This document shows positions 24,899 through 36,907 of a stretch of 64,000 nt of DNA, piece after piece. Position numbers and translations under genes: made by a program. Every line of letters begins with the position of its first letter. Position 1 is the stretch's first letter. The notes under the pieces were generated by a model that was not told where the DNA came from, did not search any database, and saw only the letters and a list, made by a program, of their open reading frames with translations. Source of the stretch: Azadirachta indica (lineage: Eukaryota; Streptophyta; Magnoliopsida; Sapindales; Meliaceae); NCBI GenBank assembly GCA_022749755.1, contig CM040440.1, forward strand, positions 12,139,269 through 12,203,268, in the 5' to 3' direction.

Positions 24899-25727
24899 TA
24901 GGGGTGGATAAATTTAACTGAACTGTTCCAATTGAAACCAACTAATTGGATCAGTTTGGAAATTCATTGGTTTGGTTTCGTTTTGAACTAGGCCAAACTG
25001 ATGAGAATGGTTTGGTTGTTGGTTTGGATGTGATCTGAACTGCAAAAACTGAACCAAAGCGGTAATACTTTCAATTTATAAACTTTAATGATGCGGCAAT
25101 TTTTTGTTGGGTCTTATTGTAATTGCATCTACACTTGATGCAATAGGATGGTTATTGGTTATCACGACTTTGGATAGTTGAGGTTTAGTGTCATTTGATG
25201 ATCATGAAATTTTATATTTGAACTTTTGTAATGTTGACTTGTGTGTAATTTATAATAAAATAATGGTTGATGATTGAAATTTCAGGATGTTAAATTTCTT
25301 AATAGATATTTGATGATTTTAGTGCTATAACTATTTAGTTTCAATTCTAGACTTTTAGATTATGTAAGTTAAGCATGTTTGATACAAGTTCTAAAACTCA
25401 ATTTTAATTTTATTTGATTAAATATGTTTTATTTTTAATTATTTTAATGAGTGCAAAGTGGCCCATTTACAATTAAAGAATAGAACATTTGAAAGTGCCC
25501 CAACAACACACAAAACTTTTCCATATTAATTTAAATTAGTAAATTTATCAAATTTGAATTGTGTTTCTGGGCTTAGGCATCAACTGTTAAAACTGAATTG
25601 ATCCAAAACTATATTTGTCGGTTTGGAATTGGGTCAGTTTGCTACTTACCATCAGTTTGTCTAAACCAAAACCGGCAGTTTTGGATCGGTCAAGATCTGG
25701 ATCCAAACTGGCGATGTCGACCCCTTA
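24899..25727. mobile_element. Possible non-autonomous hAT-like repeat
   Basis: The left end reads TAGGGGTGGATAAATTT and the right end, reverse complemented, reads AAGGGGTCGACATCGCC, so the first eight or nine bases form an imperfect inverted repeat of a type common in hAT elements. Both ends are followed by sequence rich in AACTGAACC and GGTTTGGTT. I could not find a matching 8-bp target duplication, so the class is uncertain. Confidence 0.4.
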
Positions 25728-26586
25728 GTACTGACTAAACTTAGCTTTGAGTTGTGAGGAGGGAAAATCTATAAAGAAGTAGGAGAAGAAAAATGTGCAT
25801 GCATTGATATCCATAACTAACTACTGTCCCAAAGTAAAACTGATTTACCCAAACTTACTAAAATTTAGAATCACAGAGAAATTATTAACAACCTTTTTCA
25901 GGTTCCATGAATACTACATGCATCTTGAATGTAGTAGAGAGTGTGGTTGTAATTTCTTTTGAGCAAATATCTTATCCTTGTTATTAAGAAGCAACCTCAT
26001 GGATATTGCCACTCAACATACTTCAATCTTGTTGATGCTCTCTAGATGTCATACTCTTATTTCTACATATTGCCTTTGCAACTATGCTATGGCTATAATT
26101 TGCCTTGTTAAAGAATTGTTTTATTTTGATTTAGGAAACCTGTTATTATGTGCTTTATCTATGTAGTATTCATAACCCTTTGAATGAGGATATCCCGATG
26201 TCTACTAGTTGATTAAGAATCTTCAAGTGTTATGTTTTGTTTAAATCCATGTCAAAGTATTCAAGTTCCAAGTTATGTTTTATGCTATAGTTTCCCTCTT
26301 ATAACATATGTTATAGTTAATTAGCTTATGCCAAATTTGATTCTGTCATATTTCTATAGGTAAGCTGCAGAAGACAGTGATGCCAACTACTTCAGGGACT
26401 CAAGTAGTGATGGAAGCAGTGATTGTGAATTGAAAAAGGCACAAAATTTTCAAGGCCACAGCAGTGTCGCTATCATTTAACAGATGATCTCCCTTCTAGA
26501 ATAGGCAGCTTGTCCATTAGTGATGAAAACAGTAAAATGCAGGAAGGCTTTTCTAGTGAGGATAGTGAAACTGGGAGTTCACAAGG

Positions 26587-27501
26587 TCATGTTAACCATG
26601 ATTGATGATGCTTGCGATGCCTATGGTACAATCGAAGAACTCAGCCTCTTTATAGAAGCAATCAAAAGGTAACAGCCTTAAATATTTTTTCTCAATATAT
26701 GCTTACTATATATATTAGAAATTGCCACCCAATCATTTTTTGTTTTTCTTCTACAAAATGGTTATTTTATTTGAATTTAGATGGAATATTGATGCTGTAG
26801 ACATACTTCCAGAATACATGAAATTGATTTATAAGACACTCTTGGATGTTTTTAATGAAATTGAGCATGATTTGGCCAAGGAAGGACGATCATACTGCAT
26901 TCCTTACCAAAAAGATGTGGTGTATATATATATATATATATATATAGCTTTGTCTTCAAAAGTACCCCTTGCAAGGAGGGTTACTTATCAATTTCAAATT
27001 TATATATATATATATTGAAGTGGGTTGGGTTTTGCTTGTTAGGAAAAAAGGTAATTGAAACATACTTTGTTCAAGCCAAGTGTTTCAATGAAGGCTATGT
27101 TCCAAGCATGGAGGATACATGCCTGTCGCCCTAATAAGTTGTGCTTACACATTGATCATTACAATTTCCTTCGTTGACATGGGTGATATTGCAACTAAGG
27201 AGGCTGTTGAATGGATGTCAAATAAACCCAAGATTGTAAGAGAATCAACAGTCTCCTGCAGACTCGTGGATGACATACAAAGCCATAAGGTATACAAATA
27301 AATTACAATATCCTAGCAAATGCATGGAAAGACATAAATGAGGAATTCCTGAAGCCAACTGCGGTTCCCATGGCTGTGCTCGAGCCGATTCTTAATCTTG
27401 CACGAGCAATCGATTTTATGTGCAAGGATGATGACTGCTATACATATGCTTATTTGATTAAAGACCAAATTGCCTTGATGCTGAGAGACCCCCTAACGTA
27501 A
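26587..27501 (+). pseudogene. Terpene synthase (TPS-a-like), 3' part only, broken
   Basis: Sesquiterpene synthases cyclise farnesyl diphosphate with Mg ions held by DDxxD and NSE/DTE motifs. The first exon piece (26587-26668) has MIDDACDAYGTIEELSLFIE, keeping the DDxxD motif as DDACD. It ends at a GT donor, and the next exon starts at 26781 with WNIDAVDILPEYMKLIYKTL and runs to about 26921, where a (TA)n array interrupts it. Next are AKCFNEGYVPSMED (about 27070-27116), a one-base frameshift, and 27120-27291 with DMGDIATKEAVEW and CRLVDDIQSHK, the start of the second metal motif. The exon text that should follow (FEQ and beyond, with the motif's final Glu) is missing. The C-terminal text NAWKDINEEFLKPTAVP leads to the stop at 27499-27501. 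The N-terminal domain is absent. Confidence 0.85.
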
Positions 27502-28189
27502 TACTTTGTAAAGTACTACATTTTATTTGAGGGATTTGAGTTATATCATATTATCTATATCTCTTTCTATGAATTAAGAGTCAGTTTAAAATTGTTCTTG
27601 AATACTTAGCATTTATCTATTGCATGGGACTCTCATCATATTAGAGTATGGGCTAGATTTCATCCAAGTTAATAATATATATTACACGTGTTTAGAAGTC
27701 TTGGATTTTATACTAATATCAAGATGGATGAGTGCACTTCTTCTATGATTAACAGTTGACAAACGGGAATATAATAAAGAAAATATTCCAATTCTGTATA
27801 AATACATACATACATACATACATACATACATACATACATACATACACACACACATATATATATATATATATGAGTAAAAAACACTTTAAAGATTAGATAA
27901 CACGGTATGCTAATTATAGAATACAGTCCTCGAAATAAAGTCGATCTACATGTAAATTAAATGGGATGAAGCAAAAATATAATTTTGAGGAAAAGGACCA
28001 TAAATTTATTATATTGTTTTATTGTTATCTTCAAACAAGAAAAACAGAGACAGAAATCAATTTACAATAGCATTATCATATCCAGAAAAGTTCAAGGAAG
28101 TAGCTTATAAAAATTTTAAAGTGTCTTTTTCTCAAGTCGGCAAGGCATCTGTCTGAAATTAAATTAAAAAATAGTTTCTTCAAAACCAA
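27502..28189. other. Intergenic stretch between TPS and TNL pseudogenes
   Basis: No gene is seen. It contains a (CATA)n/(CA)n/(TA)n microsatellite, listed separately. It presumably includes the promoter of the downstream TNL gene, but no clear TATA box can be singled out. Confidence 0.5.
27802..27871 (+). repeat. (CATA)n-(CA)n-(TA)n compound microsatellite
   Basis: About ten CATA units run into CACACACACA and then (TA)n over about 70 bases. Confidence 0.95.
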
Positions 28190-28403
28190 CATAAATTTAT
28201 TATATTTTATTCAGAACTAAGACATGGAAGTTGCTAAAAGAATCAAGTGATCGGAGTTGTGGTCAGAGAGTAGCTAAGCACGTCCAGATATACTGGCATA
28301 AACTTATTATATTTTGTTTAGAACTAAGACATGGAACTTGCTGAAGGAATCAAGTGATCAAAGTTGTGGTTAGAGAGTTGCTAATCACTTCTAGATATAA
28401 TTG
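28190..28403 (+). repeat. Two-copy 107-bp tandem repeat just upstream of the TNL start
   Basis: Units begin at 28190 and 28297 (CATAAATTTATTATATTTT and CATAAACTTATTATATTTT) and share AACTAAGACATGGAA and GAATCAAGTGATC. The second unit ends about 11 bp before the TNL ATG at 28415, so both lie in the promoter or 5' UTR and could change expression (inference). Confidence 0.85.
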
Positions 28404-28414
28404 CAGAGATACAT

Positions 28415-31400
28415 ATGATGTCTTCGACTTCCTTCACTGGTCATCTAGTAAATTACGATGTTTTTCTTAATTTCAAAGGTGAAAACACTCGCAACAACTT
28501 TACCAGCCACATTTATGCTGCTTTGTGTCGGAGGAAGATTGAAACTTTCATTGATAATGATCTTACCAAAGGAGATGAAATTTCGCCTTATCTTTCAAAA
28601 GCAATTGAAGGATCTAAGATTTCAGTAATCATTTTCTCAAAAGACTATGCATTTTCTAGATGGTGTCTCGATGAACTTGTGAAGATCCTTGAATGCAAGA
28701 ACATATATGGGCAGATTGTCATACCAGTTTTCTATCATGTAGATCCATCGGATGTAAGAAAACATACTGGGACTTTTGGGATTGTATTTTCGAAGCTTCA
28801 AGAACATTTTAAGGACAAATCAGAAAAGTTGCAGAGATGGAGGACTGCTTTGAATGAAGCAGCCAATTTATCTGGTTGGGATTCACTTCATATTAGGTAA
28901 CTCTTTATTTCATATTCATCTATGACTTTTCTACATTTTATAGCTGTTGATTTTTTTCGTTAATTGCTGATCAATAATCACATTTCATAAGTTATATTTT
29001 ATATCTGTTGGACAAGAGTAGCCTAAATTTTGTTGACGTATTTCAGCATATATGGTCAACAAATAGATTCCACTTATATCAATCAAAACTTTGATATATT
29101 GATAGATATCACTGATATTTGTACTATTAAGCAAATATTATGATATTTGGAAAAAATAAATATTCTTGAAGTTTGAGCAAATAGACATATATCTCTTTTA
29201 TTATTTTGGTTAATTGGCCTATTAAGTTATTATCATTTGCATGCCTTTACTTTTCTAAAATAATAAAATAAGAAACACTTTTTCCATTAAATACTTTAGT
29301 CCCTATTTTAATATTTTCACAATATACTTTTTTTCAATTATGATAATTAAATTCTTATTTTAATATTTTTCACAATATACTAAGAACTAAATAAAAATTC
29401 TTTTTTAGTTTATTATTTCACTAAAAAAATTAAAAAAAATACTATTATTAAAAAAATTTAAACAATAAGTTAAATCAAACACATATGTTAAAATATTTTT
29501 AATCTTATTCTTTTCTATAGTAATGATTTGATATTTAATTATAATAAAGTTGAAATATTTTTGTTAACATTTTAATTTTATATAATATATTTATTCAAAA
29601 GATTATATTAAATTCATTATATTTTCTTAAAAAAATTATGAAAGTATAAAGATATTAAAAAAAGGAGAATTGGTGTCATTTTTAATATTATTAGTAATTA
29701 GATATATTTTATATTTTTTTATTAAATAATATAATTTAATTTTAATTAAAAATGCAGTAAAAGAAAAGAATTTTGATTATTTTTATTTATAATATATATG
29801 ACATGTATATATTTTTATACTTTTTAATTTACATTTTTATAATTTTTTCAGAAAATATAATAAATTTAATATAATTTTTTAAATAGATATATTATATGTA
29901 AAAATAAAATGTAAAAAAAATATTTTATTTAAATTTTTTTTATAATTAAATATCAATTTTACTAAAAAAGTTAAAGAAAAAGGTTAAAAAAATTTTAACA
30001 TATGAGTTTTATTTAACTCGTTATTTGAATTTTTTAATAATATAGTATTTTTTAAAATTTTTTATTAAAAAAATAAATTAATAAATTATTTAAACCTTAA
30101 TACATTGTAAAAAATATTAAAATAGAAATTAAATTATTATAATTAGAAGAATTATGTTGTGAAAAATATTAAAATAGAGATTAAAGTATTATAATTGAAT
30201 AAAATATATATTAGTTTGTTATTTTACAAAAGGTCAAGAATACAAATAATAATAGCCTAACATGTCAACTGACAATAAACAAAAGTTAAAAGGATTATCT
30301 ATCTATTTGTCCAAATATTAAAGGTATTTATTTATTTTTTTCAAATATCATAAGTATTTCCCTATTAGCTCAAAAAGTCAGGAATATCTATCAATATCCC
30401 TTATTTTAAAGTGAAAACATATTTTACAGTCCTTGAACTAGATATTTAAAATTGATTTTCATTATTTTCAATTGTTTTAATTATTTTAAATTGATATCGG
30501 AAATACTTAAAATTTATGAGTTTTTTTTTTTAATTTGTTAGGCCTGAATCTGTACTTATAGAGCAAATTGTTGAAAATATTTTGAAGAGGTTAAATAAAA
30601 TGCCGGTAATTGCTAACAAGGACCAACTAATAGGAGCAGAATCAAGCATCGTGAAGATTGTATCTTTGTTACGGATTGGGTCCAATGATATATGCTTTGT
30701 AGGAATTTGAGACATTGGTGGTATTGGAAATACAACGATTGCTGATGCTGTATTCAAAAGAATTTTCAATCAATTCGAAGGTTCTTACTTTGCCCAAAAT
30801 GTCAGGGAAAGATCAGAGAAAAATGGACTAGTTCGCATGCAAAAAGAACTTCTTTACACAATATTAGAGGATCCACATCTATACCTAAGTGCTCCAAATA
30901 TAGAACACACTTTCACAAAATATAGGCTTTCTCGTAAAACGGTTCTCATTGTGTTTGATGATATAACATGTTTAGAACAAATAGAAAAATTAATTGGAAG
31001 TCTTGAAAGCTTGGGTTCTGGAAGTCGAATCCTTATAACAACAAGAGATAAACAAGTACTTAAAGCTTGTGGGGTGAATCAAATATTTGAGATTGTCATG
31101 TTATTTCCTTGTCAAGCTTTTCAACTTTTTAGTCCATATGCCTTCAAACAAGACCATCCCATTGAAGATTATGTGGAGGTATCAAATAAGATACTAGCAT
31201 ATGCTAAAGGTGTTCCATTAGCTCTTTTAAGTATTGGGTTCCTCTTGACTTGGCAAGACAAAGAAAATTTGGTAAAGTGCAATACCTAAACTAGAAAAAG
31301 CTCCTCATGTGGATATCCAAAATGCTTTGAAAATAAGTTATGATGGACTTGATGATGAAGAGAAGAAGATATTTCTAGATATTGCATGTTTTTCAAATTG

Positions 31401-33561
31401 GAGAATATAGATCTTATAATAAAAATTTTGGATGGTAGTGGATTCTCTTCACAGAAATAGGAATAAGTGTACTCATTGATAAGTCTTTTGTAATAATATC
31501 TGGTAACACCATAGCAATGCATGATTTGCTTTAGAAATGGGCAGGGAAATTGTTCGACAAAAATCTATTAGTGATCCTGGAAAATATAGTCGATTGTGAC
31601 ATCATGAAGATATTTGTCATATATTAACAAAAAATACGGTGAGTCAAAAGACATTATTTCTGTTTCAATTTTCTAAATCTGGGTTTAGAAAGACATTAGC
31701 TGGATAATATGATTCATTTCCTAGTTCATTAGCTCAGACAGTAAATGATTTAGGTGGGTTTGGGAGATTTCTCATATTAGTTAAATACCATATGAAAAGA
31801 AAAATGGAAAAGATATAAATAGAGAAGATCATTTGTAAGTCGTCTTTTGTACACTGAATAAAATGTTAATGTAAGCTTTCATATGTTATGCTAACATATC
31901 AAATCTTCTTGATTATTAGGGGACTGAAGTAATCGAAGGAATCTCTTTGGATATGTCTAAAATAAAAGAGATACACATACATCCTCTTGCTTTTACAAAG
32001 CTTCATAAAATGAGATTCATCAGATTCTATAGCTCGCGGTAACAAGTTAATTATTATGATAATAAATTGCTTGTTTCTCGTGGCCTTCAATTTGACTTAA
32101 CTGAGTTAAGGTACCTTCAATGGCATGGATGCCCATTGAAATCATTGGGGCCAAACTTTCGCCCAGAGAACCTTGTCGCTCTTGATATGCCTCACAGCAA
32201 TGTGAGCAACCATGGAATGGTTCCCAGGTATGTCTTGGCTTTTATATGGCGATCTTTTTGTTGTAAATTGTAAGAATCAGGGAAGCTGATTTGTTTTTGG
32301 TCATTTCTTGTTTTCTTTCAGCATCTTGATAGCTTAAAACATATTAATCTGAGTCACTCCAAGCACCTCACAAAGATCCCAGACCTCTGCCTGGCCCAAA
32401 ATCTTGAGAGCTTGAACTTGGAAGGCTGTACAAGTTTGTTGGAGACTCCGTCTTTCAAGTGTCTCAGTAAGCTTGCTATCCTGAATCTAAGAGACTGCAA
32501 AAGCCTTGAATATCTTCCAACTGACATTCATTCAAGAAAGGTTATTCTCTCTGGCTGCTCAAACCTCAAGATGGCTCCAAAGATCTCAAGTAATATGGAA
32601 GAGTTATGTCTAGATGGAACTACTATAAAAGAATTGCCTTCCTCAATCAAATATCCGTCGAGATTAGTTGTATTGAATCTTCAAAATTGTACAAGCCTCG
32701 AGATCCTACCGAGCAGCATCAGTAAGTTAAAATCTCGGGAATACCTTTATCTCTCTGGTTGCTCTAAACTGAAAATGGCTCCAACGATTTCCTGTAGTAT
32801 GAAAGAGTTACATTTAGATGGAACTGCAATAAAAGAATTGGTCTCATCAATTGAATATCCATCGCGGCTTACAAAGTTATATCTTAGCAACTGTTCTCAG
32901 CTTGACAATCTGCGCGGAGCATGTGTGAGTTGAAATCTCTAGAATATCTTTGCCTTGCTGGTTGCACAAAACTTCAGAAATTGCCCGAAGCTTGGGAAAT
33001 TTAGAAGCTTTGAAGAAGCTCAGAGCCGATGGAACTGCCATAAGAGAGATTCCATCGTCCATTGTAAATTTGTGCAACCTTGATATCTTGTCCTTTAACG
33101 GATGTAAAGGTGAAAAGCCAGTAGGTCTGATATTGCCTCCTCCATTGAATCTGTGGTTTTTGAGCGATCTAGATCCTAGTGATTGCCATATCATGAAGTC
33201 ACCTGACAGCATCGGCCATTTATTTTCGTTGAAAATTTTATGTCCAAGTGGAAACAATTTTGAGAGCAAACCATCAAGTATAGTAGACCTTCCTAATTTG
33301 TTTTGGCTACACTTGAGCTATTGCAAAAGGCTTGAATCACTACCAGAGCTTCCAAGAAATCTAACAGATATTCAAGCCCACAATTGCACATCACTGAAAG
33401 CGTTATCAGGTCTGTCAATTCTATTCTCAACTAAGTCGCTGAATATGAGATCGTTTGCCTTAGCAAATTGTTTCAACTTGGATCAAAATGAACTCAAGAG
33501 ACATTCTGGAAAAGGGTCTGTCAAAACTTCATCGTATGGCAACTGCATGGTGGGAAATATA
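28415..33561 (+). pseudogene. TIR-NBS-LRR disease-resistance gene, broken
   Basis: TNL proteins are intracellular immune receptors; the TIR domain is an NADase and the NB-ARC a nucleotide switch. Exon 1 (28415-28896) encodes a complete TIR domain: YDVFLNFKGENTRNNFTSHI, DNDLTKGDEISPYLSKAIEG, and WCLDELVKIL with the catalytic Glu position. Exon 2 (30542-31638) holds NB-ARC: the P-loop region has a stop at 30708-30710 in place of the usual Trp, and reads GGIGNTT, so the ATP-binding Lys is Asn. Later motifs are VLIVFDDI, GSGSRILITTRDKQVL and GVPLAL. A frameshift near 31280 and further stops follow; the ARC2 region survives as MHDLL and SRL-HHEDI pieces. Exon 3 (31920-32227) and exon 4 (from 32322) encode the leucine-rich repeats (NLEGCTSLLETPS, LSGCSNLKMAP, LDGTAIKEL), with a frameshift near 32930. 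The post-LRR C-JID region is cut short after FALANCFNLDQNELKRH. Introns follow GT-AG. The start is the first Met in good TIR context. Confidence 0.9.
29093..30400. repeat. Large imperfect inverted repeat (foldback) inside TNL intron 1
   Basis: The left arm (about 29093-29660) and the reverse complement of the right arm (about 29830-30400) align almost throughout. Paired examples: ATTGATAGATAT at the ends; TACTTTAGTCCCTATTTTAA against TACTTTAATCTCTATTTTAA; CATATGTTAAAATATTTTTA against CATATGTTAAAATTTTTTTA; ATTATATTAAATTCATTATA against ATTATATTAAATTTATTATA. The unpaired middle is only about 160 bp. It fills most of the 1.6-kb intron. No target duplication was identified, so it may be a foldback/MULE-like element or an old palindromic insertion. 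Transcripts crossing it could form a long hairpin (inference). Confidence 0.8.
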
Positions 33562-36500
33562 TAGTAAGGTCTCTCTCTCACTGTCACTTCAAGTCTCTCT
33601 CTGTATGCGTGACGCTAATATTGATGATTCTATAAACCCCCAATTTTTCCTTGTCCAGGTATTTTGTAAGTGAGGTATAGGACTTGTTACTTTTTTTGAA
33701 ATATGAATAAATTTAGAGGTTTAAATCCAAATAATTCTAAATAATATGTTTATTTTTTATTTATCATATTTGAATATAAATATCTAAAAACTAGTAATTT
33801 CATTGACCATATCCTTATACATAATTAATATATATTCTGTATATCAAGAAATAAATAAAATTTTGTAAGGGTATTTTATTTTATTACAACTATAAAATTT
33901 ATTACGATTTCAAATTTCAGATTTCAACATTAAATTAAAAAATTTGATTTATTTTATTAAGATATAATTATCAAACTTTCAATGTTAAATTGGAAATTAA
34001 AACAAATATCTTTAAAAAAAAATTTAATTACTGAATTTGAACTATATTTAAACTTCAAACTAAATATCAAATTTTGCTCTTAAATTTATTAGAATTAATG
34101 TTAGAGTAGCCATGAAATGAGATTTTGACTCGATAAATTTGAATAAAGTTAATTTTATGTTTACCCCATTGTTATAACAGTTGTCATTATATCTCCAATA
34201 TTTTTAAAAATAGTAACCATGACAGATGTTTAATGAACTTCAGCTAGTTAAAACCGTGCAAGGATAAATTAGATATAAGCAATCCCTTAAATCTTGATTT
34301 ATAAAATATAAAGAAATTAAATTCTATTACCGTAATTTCCATACCAAATTAATCAAGGAAAAAAAGGGGATGATAGCCCATTTAATATAAGTGTTGATAC
34401 CTAAATGTTGCTGTTGAATACCAACTAGTGAATTTCTTGTGCATGGAAAAAATTGACTTCAATTTCTTCTGTTTTAACTAATATACGTACCCCATTGGGG
34501 GTGGGTTTGAATCTTACAAGTTGATTTCTTACAATAATACATGAGTTTGACCTTCCAAAAAATTTTGAATAAATTTCCCTCCCATAGAAGGCAGATTCTT
34601 GAATATTCGCGTAAATTGCAGGTAAATTGTAAATAATAAAGGTTTGTAATATTACAAAAAAAAAAAAAAAACTCATATACTTTCTCTTAAGTTTTATGAA
34701 ATACTAATTCGTGTGAAATTCTAATTGGTAGTAATTAGGTGTGGGCTTGTGTCTCTAGCTCTGATAGACCTAGTTAAAACTTTTAGGAGAATTTTTCATG
34801 GAGCCTAGCTTATGTAGAAAGAATAGTGGGCTTTGCAACCTAATCAGCTAAGCGGTTCATTGGGAATTGTGGAAATTGTTGGCCTACAAATCTACCCTTT
34901 CACCCTTTCCTCGAAAAGACAAGCCCAGTTGGGTGAATTAAACGGCCCAACAAGTCAATTTGAGACCAGCCCAGCTCAGCCCAGCCCAACAATAAGCAAA
35001 AATAAAACCACATTAAAAATGATAGATGAAGAAAACCCTAAAAAGCAAAAATGACCGCAACCTAAAAACATCAGTCCCACATTGCGTTATTATCAATAAT
35101 GATAAAGAGTAATTCGTCAGTATCGTATTATACACTATTTTGTTTATTTCGACTATCAACATCATGTTTTTGCAACAAAAATTCAAGCACACTTCAATTG
35201 CATTACATTAATGGTTAGGGTCATAATGATTACTTTGAAAATATTAGGTTTATTTGATAATTATATAAAGATCACGTGAATAGTATGAAATAACTTTTCT
35301 AAATAATTGGAGTTTGAAATTTTCACTCAAGTTTAAATTAAATAAAAATAAATAGGTTTAATTTTTTTTTTATTTATTTTGAATATCCAAACATCAGTTC
35401 TAATGAAGCTTAAATTTAATGTCAATATTAAACTAAACAAAAGTCTATACTTAAAGGGATGTCATGAGTTCAAATTTTCCCTAAAACATATGGAAGAATT
35501 TTCTCTCTTGAGAGTAAGTATCTTACAGTGTTGTAAGTTGATATCTGGAGTGCATTATAATTATGTCATCTAAACTCTCGGTAGATTATAAACTGTAAAT
35601 GTAATATTAAAAAAAATTAAAGTATAATTTCTAAATTCAATCTCTACACATATATCTACTTTACATAATTTTTGATATCATTCATAAATCATTAGATCTA
35701 AAGTATTTTTAATGTTTTAGATTAAATCTAATACATGTAATCAATACACCTTTAATGCACCATAATCAATGCATATGTGAGATACAATATCAATCGCCAA
35801 AAATATTTAGATTCTATTTATAAATAATATTATAAATTGTATAAAGTTAAGGGGTTATTAATTAATAATATATATTCATATTAACTATATGCTAATTAAA
35901 ACGTAATTTTTTACTCTAAATTTCTTCAAAAAGGGTATTTTCACCTATCTCTCTTGAGATTTGTCAAAAGCACACGTAGAAAGAAAGTATGATATAATTC
36001 ACACATACCACCTCTCTCATTTAATGAAAATTCACTTTTCTGTTTATTAAAAGGGCGATGAAGACACTTCCACCCAGATATAACCACTACTACACTGAAG
36101 CTTGTCTAAACTTAACTTCTTGCACATACTTAGCTCTATCTCTCTTAATCTATGAAACCGAAAAAGAAAAATATCCTAAGCATTGAGCAAATCAATCTAA
36201 TCAAAGAAGTAGGTAGACTTAGAGGTATTTGGAGGGAAAGTTCAAGCCAAACTAGTTGCTAGCGTGAGACTATTGATGTGATTTGCTCGACCAGCTTAAA
36301 GATGGATATATATATATATATATGTAATGGAGGGTAAATTTCGCACCAAAGCAAGAGCAATTAGTTAGATTTAGCTCTATAACACATAATAACATAGATT
36401 GATAAAGGTGAGGGTTCATTGAAAAAAAAAAGAGTAATCTATTAGATTTGTTTAACGTGAGGTAAGATTTGACTTTTTATGGTTTTCACATCTTTGATTG

Positions 36501-36907
36501 AACTTTGTATGTTTTTTATTTGGCTTCAATTGAACAAATTTCACATGTTGGATTGATATTTATAATTAACCCTAAATTGACTATTTCGAGGGTTTCCTTA
36601 GCTCTTTCTATATTTTGCTTTAAGCGGGTTTGTGATGATTATTTCCCATTATTGATTTTAGATTGCATGGTAATTGATTTTAATTTGGTGTTTATTTAAT
36701 CTCATTTATTAAGTTAAAGCTTGTTGATATTTTTATTTCAATTTAACTTTATTGGTATTTGTTTGAATGATTATTGATTTTGATCTAGAGTTACTTTGAT
36801 CTTATTTGTTGAGGTCAATGTAGAGTTTTTGCTGTTCAACTAAGGTCAAAGTTTGTTGCTTTGGTATTGTGTTTAAGGCAAAGTAGTCATGCTTGTGCAA
36901 CATTTTT

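Larger units (their letters stand above)
22470..26586 (+). pseudogene. DUF789-family gene, truncated and broken
   Basis: Three exon-like pieces match the plant DUF789 family (function unknown) by memory of the family. Piece 1 (22470-22682) reads EDRFYILVQAGKNQNQK, then a stop, a Lys/Ser-rich stretch, a second stop and LSNLDRFSKSTTPSFQPQYF, ending at a GT donor. Piece 2 starts after an AG at 23408 with TTMRGWRTCDIELALGDPWE and ends at a stop near 23503; a few residues usual in the family are missing. Piece 3 begins after an AG near 26360: EDSDANYFRDSSSDGSSDCE, then a frameshift to RYHLTDDLPSRIGSLSISDE and EGFSSEDSETGSSQG. The N-terminal start and the whole second half are missing; piece 3 runs straight into terpene synthase sequence at about 26587. 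The 2.9 kb between pieces 2 and 3 contains a repeat insertion (24899-25727). Confidence 0.7.

Noticed and set aside
32877..33269. 130-codon minus-strand ORF
   Set aside because: Antisense to the LRR exon of the TNL pseudogene.
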